NCBI RefSeq assembly: GCF_015711015.1
Contig: NZ_CP064653.1
Span: forward strand, 3,844,001-3,908,000
Source of the DNA: Methylomonas sp. LL1
GTDB lineage: Bacteria; Pseudomonadota; Gammaproteobacteria; Methylococcales; Methylomonadaceae
Direction: 5' to 3'
Length of the DNA stretch: 64,000 nucleotides
Made by a program: the position numbers and the translations under genes. Shown here piece by piece: positions 35,547 through 44,272 of this stretch (position 1 is its first letter; each line of letters opens with the position of its first letter). The notes beneath the pieces are model-generated. The model ran no database searches and was not told where the DNA came from. It was given only the letters and a program-made list of their open reading frames with translations.

Positions 35547-36607
35547 ATGACATCAAGTACTCCAACTATGAATCCGATTGAAATTATTCAAGAAATTTAT
35601 CGCGGCGCGGCTCAGTCCGTCGCGTATTTGAACAGCCTAGCCGAGGATTTGCAGTGCTGGTATCGGACCTATCCCGAGAATAACTATCTCCAGCCTTGCG
35701 TCATTGAGGGCAAGGCCTCCCTGATTTGCCAAAAGCAATTAAGCCGCTTGGCTCCCGAGGCTTACCAGGCATTAAATTCAATTTGCCAACGCTATGGAGT
35801 CTATCTAAAAGAAGATGCCAGGGATCAAATGAGTCATTTCGGCTTTGCCGACAATCGCCGCAAAATGGCGGTGGTGTTGACGTTTTGTCTAACCATGGCG
35901 TCGGGTGCCCAAGCCGCTACCGTTGGTAGTAGTGCGCTTTCAGCCGTCTCTGGGGGGGGGCTCAAACTCAATCGGTTTCCTTGGCGATTAAAAACCAAAC
36001 TTTATCCGCTGTGACCCGTAAGATCGCCGGTCAAACCGGTATTCAGTTTAAATTTAATGTGGCGGTCGAGGATGATCTGATCAATCAAAAGTTGGTTGCG
36101 CAAGACTGGAACGGAGCGCTAACCCAGTTGTTGCAGGGGTACAATTTCACCACGATTCAAGAACACAATGCGATCAAGACCGTGCTTATCACCGGCTATA
36201 AAGGTGGCGTGAAACCGGTCGCAGATACTGGCCAAAGACACCCTGTCGATTCGGACAGGGTTGATCCGGGCGAGCTATTCGATAACAGAATTGTGGTGGA
36301 TATCGATATCCCAATCGATCAACTGGCTGAACTGCCGGAAGGCGGGGAGATGATGGTTGATTTGCCGGTGGGTGCGTTCAATGTCAAGCAGGCCAGTATG
36401 TTGACCTCGGAAGATGGTTCGTTGAGTTGGGAGGGTACGCAGGAAGGCGACCAAACTGTTTATCAGTTGTATCTCGCTAAAACTCGGGATGGTGAAGTCG
36501 TTGGTAATGTGTATGGGCCGGATGGCTTATATAGCATCGAAACCGTCAACGGCCAGTTAGTCATGGTTGAGGTTGATCGAAGGCTTGACCAAATCAGCAT
36601 GCGGTAG
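35547..36607 (+). pseudogene. STN-like exported protein, frameshifted at a G9 tract (possible phase-variable gene)
   Basis: Two adjoining frames make one sensible protein if the run of nine Gs at 35952-35960 is ten (or seven). The first part (to 36014) has a charged N-terminal domain of about 105 residues that I do not recognise. A hydrophobic signal-like segment (MAVVLTFCLTMASGAQA) sits near residues 107-123. The second part reads SLAIKNQTLSAVTRKIAGQT then GIQFKFNVAVEDDL, resembling the STN (short N-terminal) domain of secretins and TonB-dependent receptors. A beta-rich tail ends RRLDQISMR. As written, translation stops at 36014. It lies between the polysaccharide locus and the exosortase. 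Confidence 0.7.
35952..35960 (+). repeat. Homopolymeric G9 tract inside a coding region
   Basis: Nine consecutive G residues after CCGTCTCT. Adding one G gives the frame G-G-G-A-Q-T-Q-S-V-S and restores a full-length product; with nine the frame ends 54 bases later. Such tracts are typical sites of slipped-strand switching, and also of sequencing error. Confidence 0.9.
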
Positions 36608-36636
36608 AGCCTATAACTTCCCGCACTCCAGGCACA

Positions 36637-36735
36637 TGGTTCCCACGTTTTACGTGGGAATGCAGACTGAACCGCTCCGCGGTTCGCGACGCTGGAGCGT
36701 CCCCGAGCTGGTTCCCACGCAGAGCATGGGAACCA
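36637..36735. repeat. Intergenic repeat with several dyads
   Basis: Four palindromic pieces in a row: TTCCCACG-TTTTA-CGTGGGAA, GAACCGCTCCGCGGTTC, GACGCTGGAGCGTC, and GGTTCCCACGC-AGAGC-ATGGGAACC. The layout is that of a dispersed REP-like element. It occupies the gap between the STN-like gene and parE. No coding content is supported in 36608-36862. Confidence 0.7.
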
Positions 36736-36862
36736 TAAAAAGTCAGCGGCAGTTATGTGAGCGACGATATTCGCGACCGAGAGATCGTGCATTCTTTCGC
36801 GTCGAATGCATGCTTTCCGCATCTTTCCGTAATTCCATTAGTTGGTGATGCCGGCATTATCG

Positions 36863-37180
36863 TCAGAAATCATCCAAGCGGGGGATGTCGCGATGACCAT
36901 GTAAGACACGCCAGACGTCGATATGATTTTCATGCTCAACATAGAACACCAAGTGAGGATAGTGTGTTAGTGGCCAAAACCGGAGACCGGGGAGGTTGAG
37001 TTCATGAGCGTAACGAGATGAACCTGTCGTAGGGTTGCGACTAATATGCATGTAGGCATCTTCCAGAGCATCAATGAAGCCTATTGCCGCTTGTCCGGCA
37101 TTTTCAGTCAGGTAGTAATCGATAACGTTTTCAACATCCCGGTTGGCCAGTTCACGCGGGATGACAGGTTTGGAACTCAC
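36863..37180 (-). CDS. ParE/RelE-family toxin
   Basis: 105-residue toxin of a type II system. ParE-like features are the N-terminal helix DVENVIDYYLTENAGQAAI, the R-N-P-T-T-G-S turn near residue 50, and the strand LRFWPLTHYPHLVFYVEHE followed by DVWRVLHGHRDIPRL. ParE toxins poison DNA gyrase; RelE relatives cut mRNA. The R-x-L-H-G-x-R-D-I end favours the ParE group. The GTG at 37180 overlaps the antitoxin stop (GTGA), the standard coupled arrangement. All expected parts seem present. Confidence 0.9.
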   Translation of the reverse strand: MSSKPVIPRELANRDVENVIDYYLTENAGQAAIGFIDALEDAYMHISRNPTTGSSRYAHELNLPGLRFWPLTHYPHLVFYVEHENHIDVWRVLHGHRDIPRLDDF

Positions 37181-37416
37181 TTATCAGTTCGTTGCCGAAT
37201 CCGGTCGCGCAGTGCAGCAAAATAACCCGCATCGACAGCTGTGGCTGGAGAGGATGCTGTGCCATCAAGCAGCAGGCCACGTAATTGCTGCCGATCTGCG
37301 TCCTTGCGGATCAGTTCGCGTACGTACTCACTGCTGGTACCGTAGCCTCTTTGAATGACTTGTTCATCCACGAAGGATTTAAGCGAATCAGGTAGGGAAA
37401 TGTTCATTGTGCTCAT
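37177..37416 (-). CDS. ParD-family antitoxin
   Basis: About 79 residues with an N-terminal ribbon-helix-helix: MSTMNISLPDSLKSFVDEQV, then GYGTSSEYVRELIRKDADRQ. The C-terminal part (YFAALRDRIRQRTDK) is the toxin-binding tail. The ATG at 37416 gives a start that aligns with other ParD proteins; a longer frame to 37452 adds residues unlike the family. It overlaps the toxin gene by four bases. ParD dimers normally repress their own promoter, which would lie just above 37416. Confidence 0.9.
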   Translation of the reverse strand: MSTMNISLPDSLKSFVDEQVIQRGYGTSSEYVRELIRKDADRQQLRGLLLDGTASSPATAVDAGYFAALRDRIRQRTDK

Positions 37417-37481
37417 GAGCCAAATTTTGGACTCTTTGGCAAAATTTGGCAAGAATCAACGTGATAAACCCCTTTTTATAG

Positions 37482-38075
37482 GGTGCAATAGGTACTATCC
37501 ATATTGCACCGGGAGTGTTGCAAGGCTATCGGCCACAACTACGGTATTTGTTGCTGGATGAAGGGCGTTATAATGATGTCGAATTGGGCGAAAGCCAAAA
37601 TTTGGTTTCGGCGTTGTTTCAACTGGAAAACAGTCGTTCAACCGAAGACATTCAAGCGGTACTGGAACGGCTGATCGACTGGCTGAAAGAACCGTCGCAA
37701 ACCAGTTTGAGGCGGGCTTTTACGGTGTGGATGCGTAGGGTACTTTTGCCGGCCAAAAAAGCGCCCAAGGTAGAATTGCCTCCTTTAACCGATCTTCACG
37801 AGGTACATACAATGCTAGCGGAACGCGTCAAACAGTGGGCGGAAGAGTGGAAAGAACAGGGGCTTAGGGAAGGACGTCAGGAGGGACGTAAAGAAGGACG
37901 GCAGGAAGGTCTTCAGCAGGGAGAAGCCGAAACTTTGCTGAAGTTGTTCAAACTGAAGTTCGGCGAGGTGCCGGACTGGGCGGTACAAAAAATCCTTGAG
38001 GCCGATAAAGCACAATTGGATAGCTGGGTTGAGCTGATTCTGACAGCGGACTCGGTGGAAAGCTTGTTGGGTTAA
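37482..38075 (+). pseudogene. 5'-truncated Rpn/YhgA-like nuclease with DUF4351-like tail
   Basis: Only the C-terminal part of a putative transposase/nuclease family protein is present. VLQGYRPQLRYLLLDEGRYN corresponds to the region after the catalytic domain of YhgA-like proteins. It is followed by FQLENSRSTEDIQAVLERLI, a charged coiled linker with LREGRQEGRKEGRQEG repeats, and a final FKLKFGEVPDWAVQKIL helix pair. The frame opens at 37482 after a stop and has no start of its own; the catalytic PD-(D/E)XK part is missing. It is the fourth member of this family in the window and, like two of the others, broken. Confidence 0.75.
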
Positions 38076-38254
38076 GAATGTTTAGATAGAACTAAACACC
38101 TGTCGCTTCGTGATCTTTACGGGTACATGTGACAAACAGTCGCAGAAAGCAGTTGGTTTGGCCTGCGTATAATTTCGGCTCGTTTATTTGGACACGATAA
38201 TTTTGGGTATTCCGCTGGTGCGGAATTTGTATGGACTTAACTTAGTTTTTATCA

Positions 38255-39868
38255 ATGGACTCACTAAAAGACACTGCTTCAATCTCGCGCAATCCAATGG
38301 TTTTGATTTTATCGCTTTGGGGTTTAGCCCTTTTACTATTGGGAGTCGTATTTAACGAAAGCCTGATGGAAATGGGCGGCATCTGGATGGGCAGCGAAGA
38401 ATATAGTCACGGCTTTTTTATTCCGGCAATCAGCGTGTACTTGATTTGGGTGCGGCGGCATGAACTCAACTTCATCGAGGATTTTAAATCGTCCGTTTTA
38501 GGCTTGGTAATTCTGCTGCTGGGCTTGTTGCTGTTTTTACTAGGCGGCTTGGCAACCATTCGCACCATCCAGCACTATGCCTTCATCGTGGCGGTGACGG
38601 GCATTTTTGCCGCCGCTTTTGGCCGGACAGGATTGAAGATAGCTTGGGTGCCGTTGTTATTCCTGATTTTCATGGTGCCTTTCCCTCAATTTATTTTGAA
38701 TAACTTGTCTTCCAAGCTGCAGTTGATTTCGTCCTGGCTGGGGGTTGAGTTTATCCGAGCCTGCGACATCATGGTCTATCTGGAAGGCAATGTAATCGAT
38801 TTGGGCGGTTATAAATTACAGGTGGTGGAAGCTTGTAGCGGGTTGCGCTACCTATTCCCGCTGGCTAGTTTGTCTTTTTTGTGTGCTTACTTGTTCAAAG
38901 GGCCGTTCTGGCAAAAAGTGTTGATCTTTTTGTCTTCGATTCCGTTGACTATATTTATGAACAGTTTCCGCATCGGTGTAATCGGCCTGTTAGTGAATAG
39001 CTGGGGCACCGAGATGGCGGAAGGCTTTTTGCATGATTTCGAAGGCTGGGCGGTGTTCTTGTTGTGTATGGTGCTGCTGTTTATCGAGATGTGGTTGTTT
39101 TCCCGCTTGAGCGGCAAGAAAACCGCGTTTTCGGAATTGGTGCAGTTGCCGGAGGAATGGTTTAGTGCTGCCGGACAATCTCAAATGGGCTTTCATTTGA
39201 ATAAGTCGGTGTTTGCGGTGATTGGCTTGGTCGTGGTGCTAGGGCTTTCGGGACAATTTTTGCGTGGCGGCGAGGATATTATTCCTCAACGCAAAGCCTT
39301 CTTAAATTTCCCGTTGCAATTGGGCAACTGGAATGGCCGCCAGGATTATATCGACAAGAAATATTTGGATACGTTGAAGTTGACCGATTACATCGTGGTG
39401 AATTATCTGGCGCCCGGCGGCCAAAGTTCGGTGAATTTTTACACAGCTTACTATGAGTCTCAACGCAAGGGGGCATCCGTCCATTCGCCGCGCAGTTGTA
39501 TTCCCGGCGATGGTTGGCAGATCACCAGTTTTGGCCAGCGCGATTTCCCTGAGCTGAAGATCCAAGGCACGCCGTTGCGGGTGAATCGGGCGGTGATCGA
39601 AAAAGGCGATTACAAGCAATTGGTATATTACTGGTTCCAACAACGCGGCCGTTCGATTACCAACGAATATCTGGTGAAATGGTATTTGTTTTACGACGCG
39701 ATCACCATGCAAAGAACAGATGGATCTTTGATACGGTTGGTTACATCGCTGGATAAGGGCCAGGATATTGAGGTGGCCGATCAACGGTTGCAGTCGTTTA
39801 TGAAGGATATGGTAACGGTGTTGCCGGACTATTTGCCGGGCAAGGATATTGTGCCGGTTGCGAATTAG
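38255..39868 (+). CDS. xrtD: Exosortase fused to EpsI domain (XrtD-like)
   Basis: 537-residue protein. The N-terminal roughly 285 residues form the membrane-embedded exosortase. The active-site Cys is in VVEACSGLRYLFPL near residue 192, Arg in FMNSFRIGVIGLLV near 232, and His in FLHDFEGWAVF near 255. The C-terminal 210 residues are an EpsI domain with HSPRSCIPGDGW near 405. The fused form matches exosortases paired with VPLPA-CTERM proteins in methanotrophs, as I recall. It would cut the C-terminal tripartite sorting tail of exported proteins and is linked to exopolysaccharide production. A sorted protein with VPVPGAIWLF is at 61404. The symbol is given from memory of the subfamily. Confidence 0.85.
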   Translation: MDSLKDTASISRNPMVLILSLWGLALLLLGVVFNESLMEMGGIWMGSEEYSHGFFIPAISVYLIWVRRHELNFIEDFKSSVLGLVILLLGLLLFLLGGLATIRTIQHYAFIVAVTGIFAAAFGRTGLKIAWVPLLFLIFMVPFPQFILNNLSSKLQLISSWLGVEFIRACDIMVYLEGNVIDLGGYKLQVVEACSGLRYLFPLASLSFLCAYLFKGPFWQKVLIFLSSIPLTIFMNSFRIGVIGLLVNSWGTEMAEGFLHDFEGWAVFLLCMVLLFIEMWLFSRLSGKKTAFSELVQLPEEWFSAAGQSQMGFHLNKSVFAVIGLVVVLGLSGQFLRGGEDIIPQRKAFLNFPLQLGNWNGRQDYIDKKYLDTLKLTDYIVVNYLAPGGQSSVNFYTAYYESQRKGASVHSPRSCIPGDGWQITSFGQRDFPELKIQGTPLRVNRAVIEKGDYKQLVYYWFQQRGRSITNEYLVKWYLFYDAITMQRTDGSLIRLVTSLDKGQDIEVADQRLQSFMKDMVTVLPDYLPGKDIVPVAN

Positions 39869-39936
39869 GAAGCAACTAAAAATAGCTTCTAGGAATGTTA
39901 TGCGGCAAAAATAAGTTCCCGATATTCGCATGTCCT

Positions 39937-39981
39937 GTAGGGGCGAATTTATTCGCCCTGGGCGATTAAAATCGCCCCTAC
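39937..39981. repeat. Intergenic palindrome, GGGGCGAATTTATTCGCC type
   Basis: GTAGGGGCGA ... TCGCCCCTAC forms outer arms around GGCGAATTTATTCGCC and GGCGATTAAAATCGCC, each a palindrome. It belongs to the same family as the elements at 20332-20439. Apart from it, I see nothing coding between 39869 and 40306. The sequence before the WecA-like gene is AT-rich and may hold its promoter, but no convincing -35/-10 pair stands out. Confidence 0.75.
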
Positions 39982-40306
39982 AATGAAATTCAGGGAAATT
40001 ATTTTCAACCAAATCCCAAGCTGCGAAACGCGTGTTGTTTAGGGCAGGGATTGCCGGAACCAGTGATCAAGGCTGGTATGATATTTTCATATTCCTGTGT
40101 ACTAGATACCGGTAATCCCCGCCGGCATGAATGATATTGGGGTAGACGGAGGGTTCATTTATTCAGTATTGCCATGATCTGAAATCGCCTATTACTGGAA
40201 AATATATGAGCAGCGGCTGTGGTTAGCTCGTCGAGGCTTTGACCTTTCAGTTATTATGGATTATAAAAAAACCGAATAAAGTATCTGCTTTAACTGGATT
40301 ATAAAA

Positions 40307-41995
40307 ATGGAATTATTTTTAAGTTTTACCCTGTCAACTTTGATCAGCGTGTTGCTGATGCCGGTCTTAATCAGATCGGCTAAATATTTAGGTATGCTGG
40401 ATGAACCCGATGAGCGCAAGGTGCATCAGCATGCGATCCCTCGTTGTGGAGGGTTGGGTATATCGATTGCCACTTTAGTTACTATTTCGGTTCTGGCGCC
40501 ATTTGACGAGCCATTTAATAGTTTGCTGATCGGCGGCTCCATTATTGTGTTTTTCGGTTTATTGGATGACATATTTAATCTGAATTATAAATGGAAGTTT
40601 TTTGGCCAGTTTATTGCCGTTATATTCGTTTTATATAAAGGCATTTATTTAAGGTGCTTGCCTTTTGCCGGGCTGGATGACGCCTCTTTGTGGATAGCTT
40701 ATCCGTTGAGCTTTATTTTCGTGGTGGGCGTCACTAACGCGGTTAATTTGTCGGACGGACTGGATGGGTTAGCGGCCGGTATTATGTTAATGACCCTGGC
40801 CGCCATTGCTTTTTTTGCCGAACATGTGGGCGGGAAGGATTTGGCGCTGATTGCGCTGGCATTGATCGGCGGCATATTGGGTTTTCTACGCTTTAACAGC
40901 CATCCGGCAATCGTGTTTATGGGGGACACGGGCAGCCAGTTTATCGGTTTCATGGCTGCGTTTTTGTGTATTTACCTGGTCGAGAATGTCTATATCACCC
41001 TCAATCCGGCGCTACCTCTGCTGCTGTTGGGGCTACCGGTCCTGGATACTTTGATGGTGATGAGTCAACGCATTTATCACGGTAAATCTCCATTCTCGCC
41101 GGACAAACGGCATATTCATCATCGCTTATTGGCCCATGGATTTAGCCACGCCGAGGCCGTATCCTGTATTTATGCGCTGCAGTCGATTTTTTTATTGGCC
41201 GCGTTTCTGTTGCGCTATCAAAGCGATTTGGCGGTAGTTGGTATCTATGGGCTGATTTGCGCCGCTATCTTGTCGCTTTTTTACTGGGCCCAACAAACCG
41301 GTTGGCGGCTACGGGCGGAACTTAATCCGCGCGATCGGCGCAGAGGCGTGTTAAGGCGTATCGGCGGATTGTATTGGGGGTGCCGCTTATATATCGAATT
41401 CGCGCTGTTGCTATATTTATGGGTAATGATTTTTGCGATGTTCGAGTCGTTCACATTATTTTCCAAGCCTGAACCCTTTTTTTTAATGAGCTTGTTCTTG
41501 TCGGCTTTACTGGTTTTGTTGTTTAAAAGTCCTTTTTTAAATTCGCTGATTAAGTTGTGTGTGTATATCACGGCTACTTTTTCCGGTTTTATTTTAACTC
41601 CTGAAAATTTGAATTTTAACTATATTGAAATTGGAGTTAATGGTTATTTGATTGCGTTAATGCTGGTGATTTTTGTCGGGATTAGAGTGACGAGAAGGAA
41701 TGTCTTTTCTTTCTCTACTCAGGATCTTTTGATTTCATTGTTTGCAGTGGCAGCGGTATTGCTATCCGATACTCCGTTTCCGGTGAATTTTTTATTTAAA
41801 TTGCTGTGTTTGGCTTATGCGGTTGAATATTTATTTAATTTTCCTCTTAGGGCGTACAGGTTACTCAAACTGTCCGCGTTGGTTTCCGGCATCATGGTTT
41901 TTGCGGTTCTGCTGAATGGTTACGACCTCAAATCGGATTCTTTCAAACTCAGTGGAAATTTGCCTTATTCTGCTTTTTTTGCCGATTTGCTTTAA
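40307..41995 (+). CDS. WecA-like polyprenyl-phosphate sugar-1-phosphate transferase with extended C-terminus
   Basis: 562-residue membrane enzyme that likely starts glycan assembly by moving a HexNAc-1-phosphate to undecaprenyl phosphate. WecA family motifs are RKVHQHAIPRCGGLGI near residue 38, FFGLLDDIFNLNYKWKFFGQ near 83, AVNLSDGLDGLA near 147, VFMGDTGSQFIGF near 203 and DKRHIHHRLLAHG near 263. The WecA core ends near residue 340. About 220 further residues form another set of six or so hydrophobic segments that I do not recognise. It lies about 440 bases after the exosortase gene, the usual company of exosortase-linked polysaccharide loci. Confidence 0.88.
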   Translation: MELFLSFTLSTLISVLLMPVLIRSAKYLGMLDEPDERKVHQHAIPRCGGLGISIATLVTISVLAPFDEPFNSLLIGGSIIVFFGLLDDIFNLNYKWKFFGQFIAVIFVLYKGIYLRCLPFAGLDDASLWIAYPLSFIFVVGVTNAVNLSDGLDGLAAGIMLMTLAAIAFFAEHVGGKDLALIALALIGGILGFLRFNSHPAIVFMGDTGSQFIGFMAAFLCIYLVENVYITLNPALPLLLLGLPVLDTLMVMSQRIYHGKSPFSPDKRHIHHRLLAHGFSHAEAVSCIYALQSIFLLAAFLLRYQSDLAVVGIYGLICAAILSLFYWAQQTGWRLRAELNPRDRRRGVLRRIGGLYWGCRLYIEFALLLYLWVMIFAMFESFTLFSKPEPFFLMSLFLSALLVLLFKSPFLNSLIKLCVYITATFSGFILTPENLNFNYIEIGVNGYLIALMLVIFVGIRVTRRNVFSFSTQDLLISLFAVAAVLLSDTPFPVNFLFKLLCLAYAVEYLFNFPLRAYRLLKLSALVSGIMVFAVLLNGYDLKSDSFKLSGNLPYSAFFADLL

Positions 41996-42152
41996 TTTAG
42001 CCTGCCGGATTTATTTGCGCGTGATCCCAAGGTCCGGCGTATAAACGATAAAAGTACTCCGCCAACCAGCTTTTACATGGCTAGGACTTACCGGATAGAC
42101 ATGGGCTAAAATCTTGTCTGCATTAACTCTTTAACCCTACGGAAGCTTTTAT

Positions 42153-42878
42153 ATGAGCGATTCATTTATCTCCACCAAACCCATTCCCGTCCGCGAGCGC
42201 TTGATCATGGCATTGGATCTGCCCACTATTACCGAAGCCCAGGCTTTAGTCGAGGAGCTGGGAGATGCGGTGATTTTTTACAAGGTCGGCATGGAGTTGT
42301 TCATGTCCGGAGATTATTTCGGTTTTATCGAATGGCTGAAGGCGCGCAATAAAAAAGTATTTGTCGATCTGAAATTTTTCGATATTCCGGCCACCGTGGG
42401 CCGCGCGATCAAGGCGTTGAGCAATAAAGGCGTGGATCTTGCCACCATTCACGGCAATGACTCCATCATGGAAGCCGCCGCTCAGGCCAAGGGGGATTTG
42501 AAAGTGCTGGCGGTTACCGCATTAACCAGTCTGGATCGCGGTGATTTGGACGACCTGGGATTTCAATGCGATGTCAAACAGTTGGTATTGTCTCGGGCCA
42601 AACGGGCACTGCAAATCGGCTGCGACGGTATCGTGTCGTCAGGCCTGGAAGTATCGATGATACGCGAGGAGTTGGGACAGAAACTATTGGTCATCACGCC
42701 CGGCATTCGTCCCGTGGACAATCGCGAGGATGACGATCAAAAACGCGCGGTCAGCGTGGAGCAGGCGATTCAAAACGGAGCGGACTATATCGTGGTGGGC
42801 CGGCCGATTCGTGACGCCGCTGATCGCAAAGCCATGGCTGAAAAAATCCAGGCGCAAATTGCGGCGCAGTTTATTTAA
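42153..42878 (+). CDS. pyrF: Orotidine 5'-phosphate decarboxylase
   Basis: Last step of UMP synthesis. The 241-residue product has the class I signature around the catalytic Lys-Asp array: VFVDLKFFDIPATVGRAIKA near residue 68. Other barrel strands are IMALDLPT with the first Asp, VTALTSLDRGDL, and ITPGIRPVDN with the phosphate-binding VVGRPIRDA at the end. The start ATG at 42153 is preceded by an ACGGAAG-like site. The protein begins with about 11 extra residues before the first strand compared with E. coli. Stand-alone gene after the polysaccharide locus. Confidence 0.95.
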   Translation: MSDSFISTKPIPVRERLIMALDLPTITEAQALVEELGDAVIFYKVGMELFMSGDYFGFIEWLKARNKKVFVDLKFFDIPATVGRAIKALSNKGVDLATIHGNDSIMEAAAQAKGDLKVLAVTALTSLDRGDLDDLGFQCDVKQLVLSRAKRALQIGCDGIVSSGLEVSMIREELGQKLLVITPGIRPVDNREDDDQKRAVSVEQAIQNGADYIVVGRPIRDAADRKAMAEKIQAQIAAQFI

Positions 42879-43059
42879 GAATTGGTATCCGGGCATTTTC
42901 CGGTGCCGATTGCTCAATCGTCACCGAGGCGGCTGGCTTGATTGTTATGGATTTAACAGGGTGATGTTGCCCATTATCGTCGTATCTGTTAATCAAGCCG
43001 GACGTTCCAAATCTGGATTCTATGTATACTTGATCAGCCAAATCCGACCGGGCAGACAC
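42871..43059 (-). pseudogene. Possible coding remnant beside the RlmN-like gene
   Basis: The minus-strand frame ends SVTIEQSAPENARIPILK and before it reads SARSDLADQVYIESRFGTSG. It looks protein-like, and the frame continues upstream into the end of the RlmN-like gene (SIQIIKLPSYLSEWV), so it may be the 3' end of an older gene overwritten at the junction. I do not recognise it. Low confidence: it could be chance. Confidence 0.25.
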
Positions 43060-43063
43060 CCAT

Positions 43064-44209
43064 TCACTGAGATATGAAGGCAGTTTGATTATTTGAATTG
43101 AGTTGTCCGCAGGCGGCTAATACGTCATCACCTTTAGCGCCCCTGATTAAAGTTGGAATTTTGAAAGCATCCAAAACTTCTTTAAACTTTTCAACTTTAT
43201 CCAAATCAGGTGATATGTATCGTGAACCTGGGAATGGGTTAAAAGGGATTAAGTTGATATAAGCACTTTTGCCAGCCAGCATCATTCCCAATTGTTTGGC
43301 GTCCTCTGAAGAATCATTAAAATTCGCTATCAGAATGTATTCATAAGTCACGAATTGCTTCTTTTGCAAAGGGATGTTGTCAATATAAGTCAACACCTCG
43401 TCTAGCGGATATTTTTTATTAATGGGGATCAGTTCATTTCGCTTTTCTTCAAAGGGCGAATGCAGCGATAACGCAAGGTTTACCCCAGGAATTTCCTGGC
43501 TCCATCTTTTCAGCCCAGGAATATAGCCAGCCGTTGAAATAGTAATTTTCTGAACGCCAATTGAAGTGCCGTGTTGCGATAAAAAAATTTCACAGGCTTT
43601 TTTAACGGCATCAAAATTATGCAAAGGTTCGCCTTGCCCCATAAAAACAATATTTAAAATCCGCTCTTCTCCAGGTCTGTTGCTTGCCAGCCAACGCCAA
43701 GCCTTTAGGAACTGTCCAACGATCTCGCTGGTTGCCAAATTTCTTTTTAGCCCTTGTTCCCCGGTAAAGCAGAAAGAACAATTCATGGCGCAGCCCACCT
43801 GCGATGAAAGGCAAATCGAATATTTGTTATTAAACGGAATAAGCACCGTTTCAACTTTATGGCTATCTTTAAGCTTAAACAGAAATTTTACTGCTCGATC
43901 TTTTTTTGACTCATAAACCGTATCGATTTCAGGCAGAGAAAAGTCATAATTTTGTTCAAAGAAAGCCAATGAGTGTTTGGAAATTTTGCCATGGCACGGA
44001 ATGGTTTCTTTTTTCTTGTAATACCAGTTAAAAAGCGTTGTTGCTACTGAGTTATTCAAATTATTTTCACTGACAATCAACTCCAAGTCAGCGTAACTTT
44101 GATCATAAAAAGACTGTTTCAAGAAAATTTCCCTGGCGTTATCAATATTTTGCCGATGCCGATTAAATTCAAAACTAGAGGCATAATGCTGAACACTACC
44201 CAATCTCAT
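43064..44209 (-). CDS. RlmN/Cfr-family radical SAM RNA methyltransferase
   Basis: 381-residue enzyme of the dual-specificity family that methylates C2 of adenosine in 23S rRNA (and tRNA). The SAM cluster motif CAMNCSFC is near residue 140. The second catalytic Cys sits in DDVLAACGQL near 366. VFMGQGEPLHNFDAV, TISTAGYIPGLKRW and LALSLHSPFEEKRNELIPIN are family landmarks. The N-terminal accessory domain is unlike E. coli RlmN, and the gene is AT-rich, so it is probably an acquired paralogue rather than the housekeeping copy. Overall it looks nearer RlmN (INLIPFNPFPGS) than Cfr. Convergent with pyrF. Confidence 0.87.
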   Translation of the reverse strand: MRLGSVQHYASSFEFNRHRQNIDNAREIFLKQSFYDQSYADLELIVSENNLNNSVATTLFNWYYKKKETIPCHGKISKHSLAFFEQNYDFSLPEIDTVYESKKDRAVKFLFKLKDSHKVETVLIPFNNKYSICLSSQVGCAMNCSFCFTGEQGLKRNLATSEIVGQFLKAWRWLASNRPGEERILNIVFMGQGEPLHNFDAVKKACEIFLSQHGTSIGVQKITISTAGYIPGLKRWSQEIPGVNLALSLHSPFEEKRNELIPINKKYPLDEVLTYIDNIPLQKKQFVTYEYILIANFNDSSEDAKQLGMMLAGKSAYINLIPFNPFPGSRYISPDLDKVEKFKEVLDAFKIPTLIRGAKGDDVLAACGQLNSNNQTAFISQ

Positions 44210-44272
44210 GTGAATTTAGCTGTGTTGATGTCGAGTAACATAATCTAGCAAATACCTCCAACTCAGGGCAAA

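Noticed and set aside
38168-38173. TATAAT upstream of the exosortase as a promoter
   Set aside because: A perfect -10 hexamer is there, but no acceptable -35 at 16-18 bases and no sigma-54 pattern with correct spacing.
43064-44209. Naming the radical SAM enzyme cfr
   Set aside because: The NLIPFNPFPGS and related stretches are closer to RlmN; resistance cannot be claimed from sequence alone.
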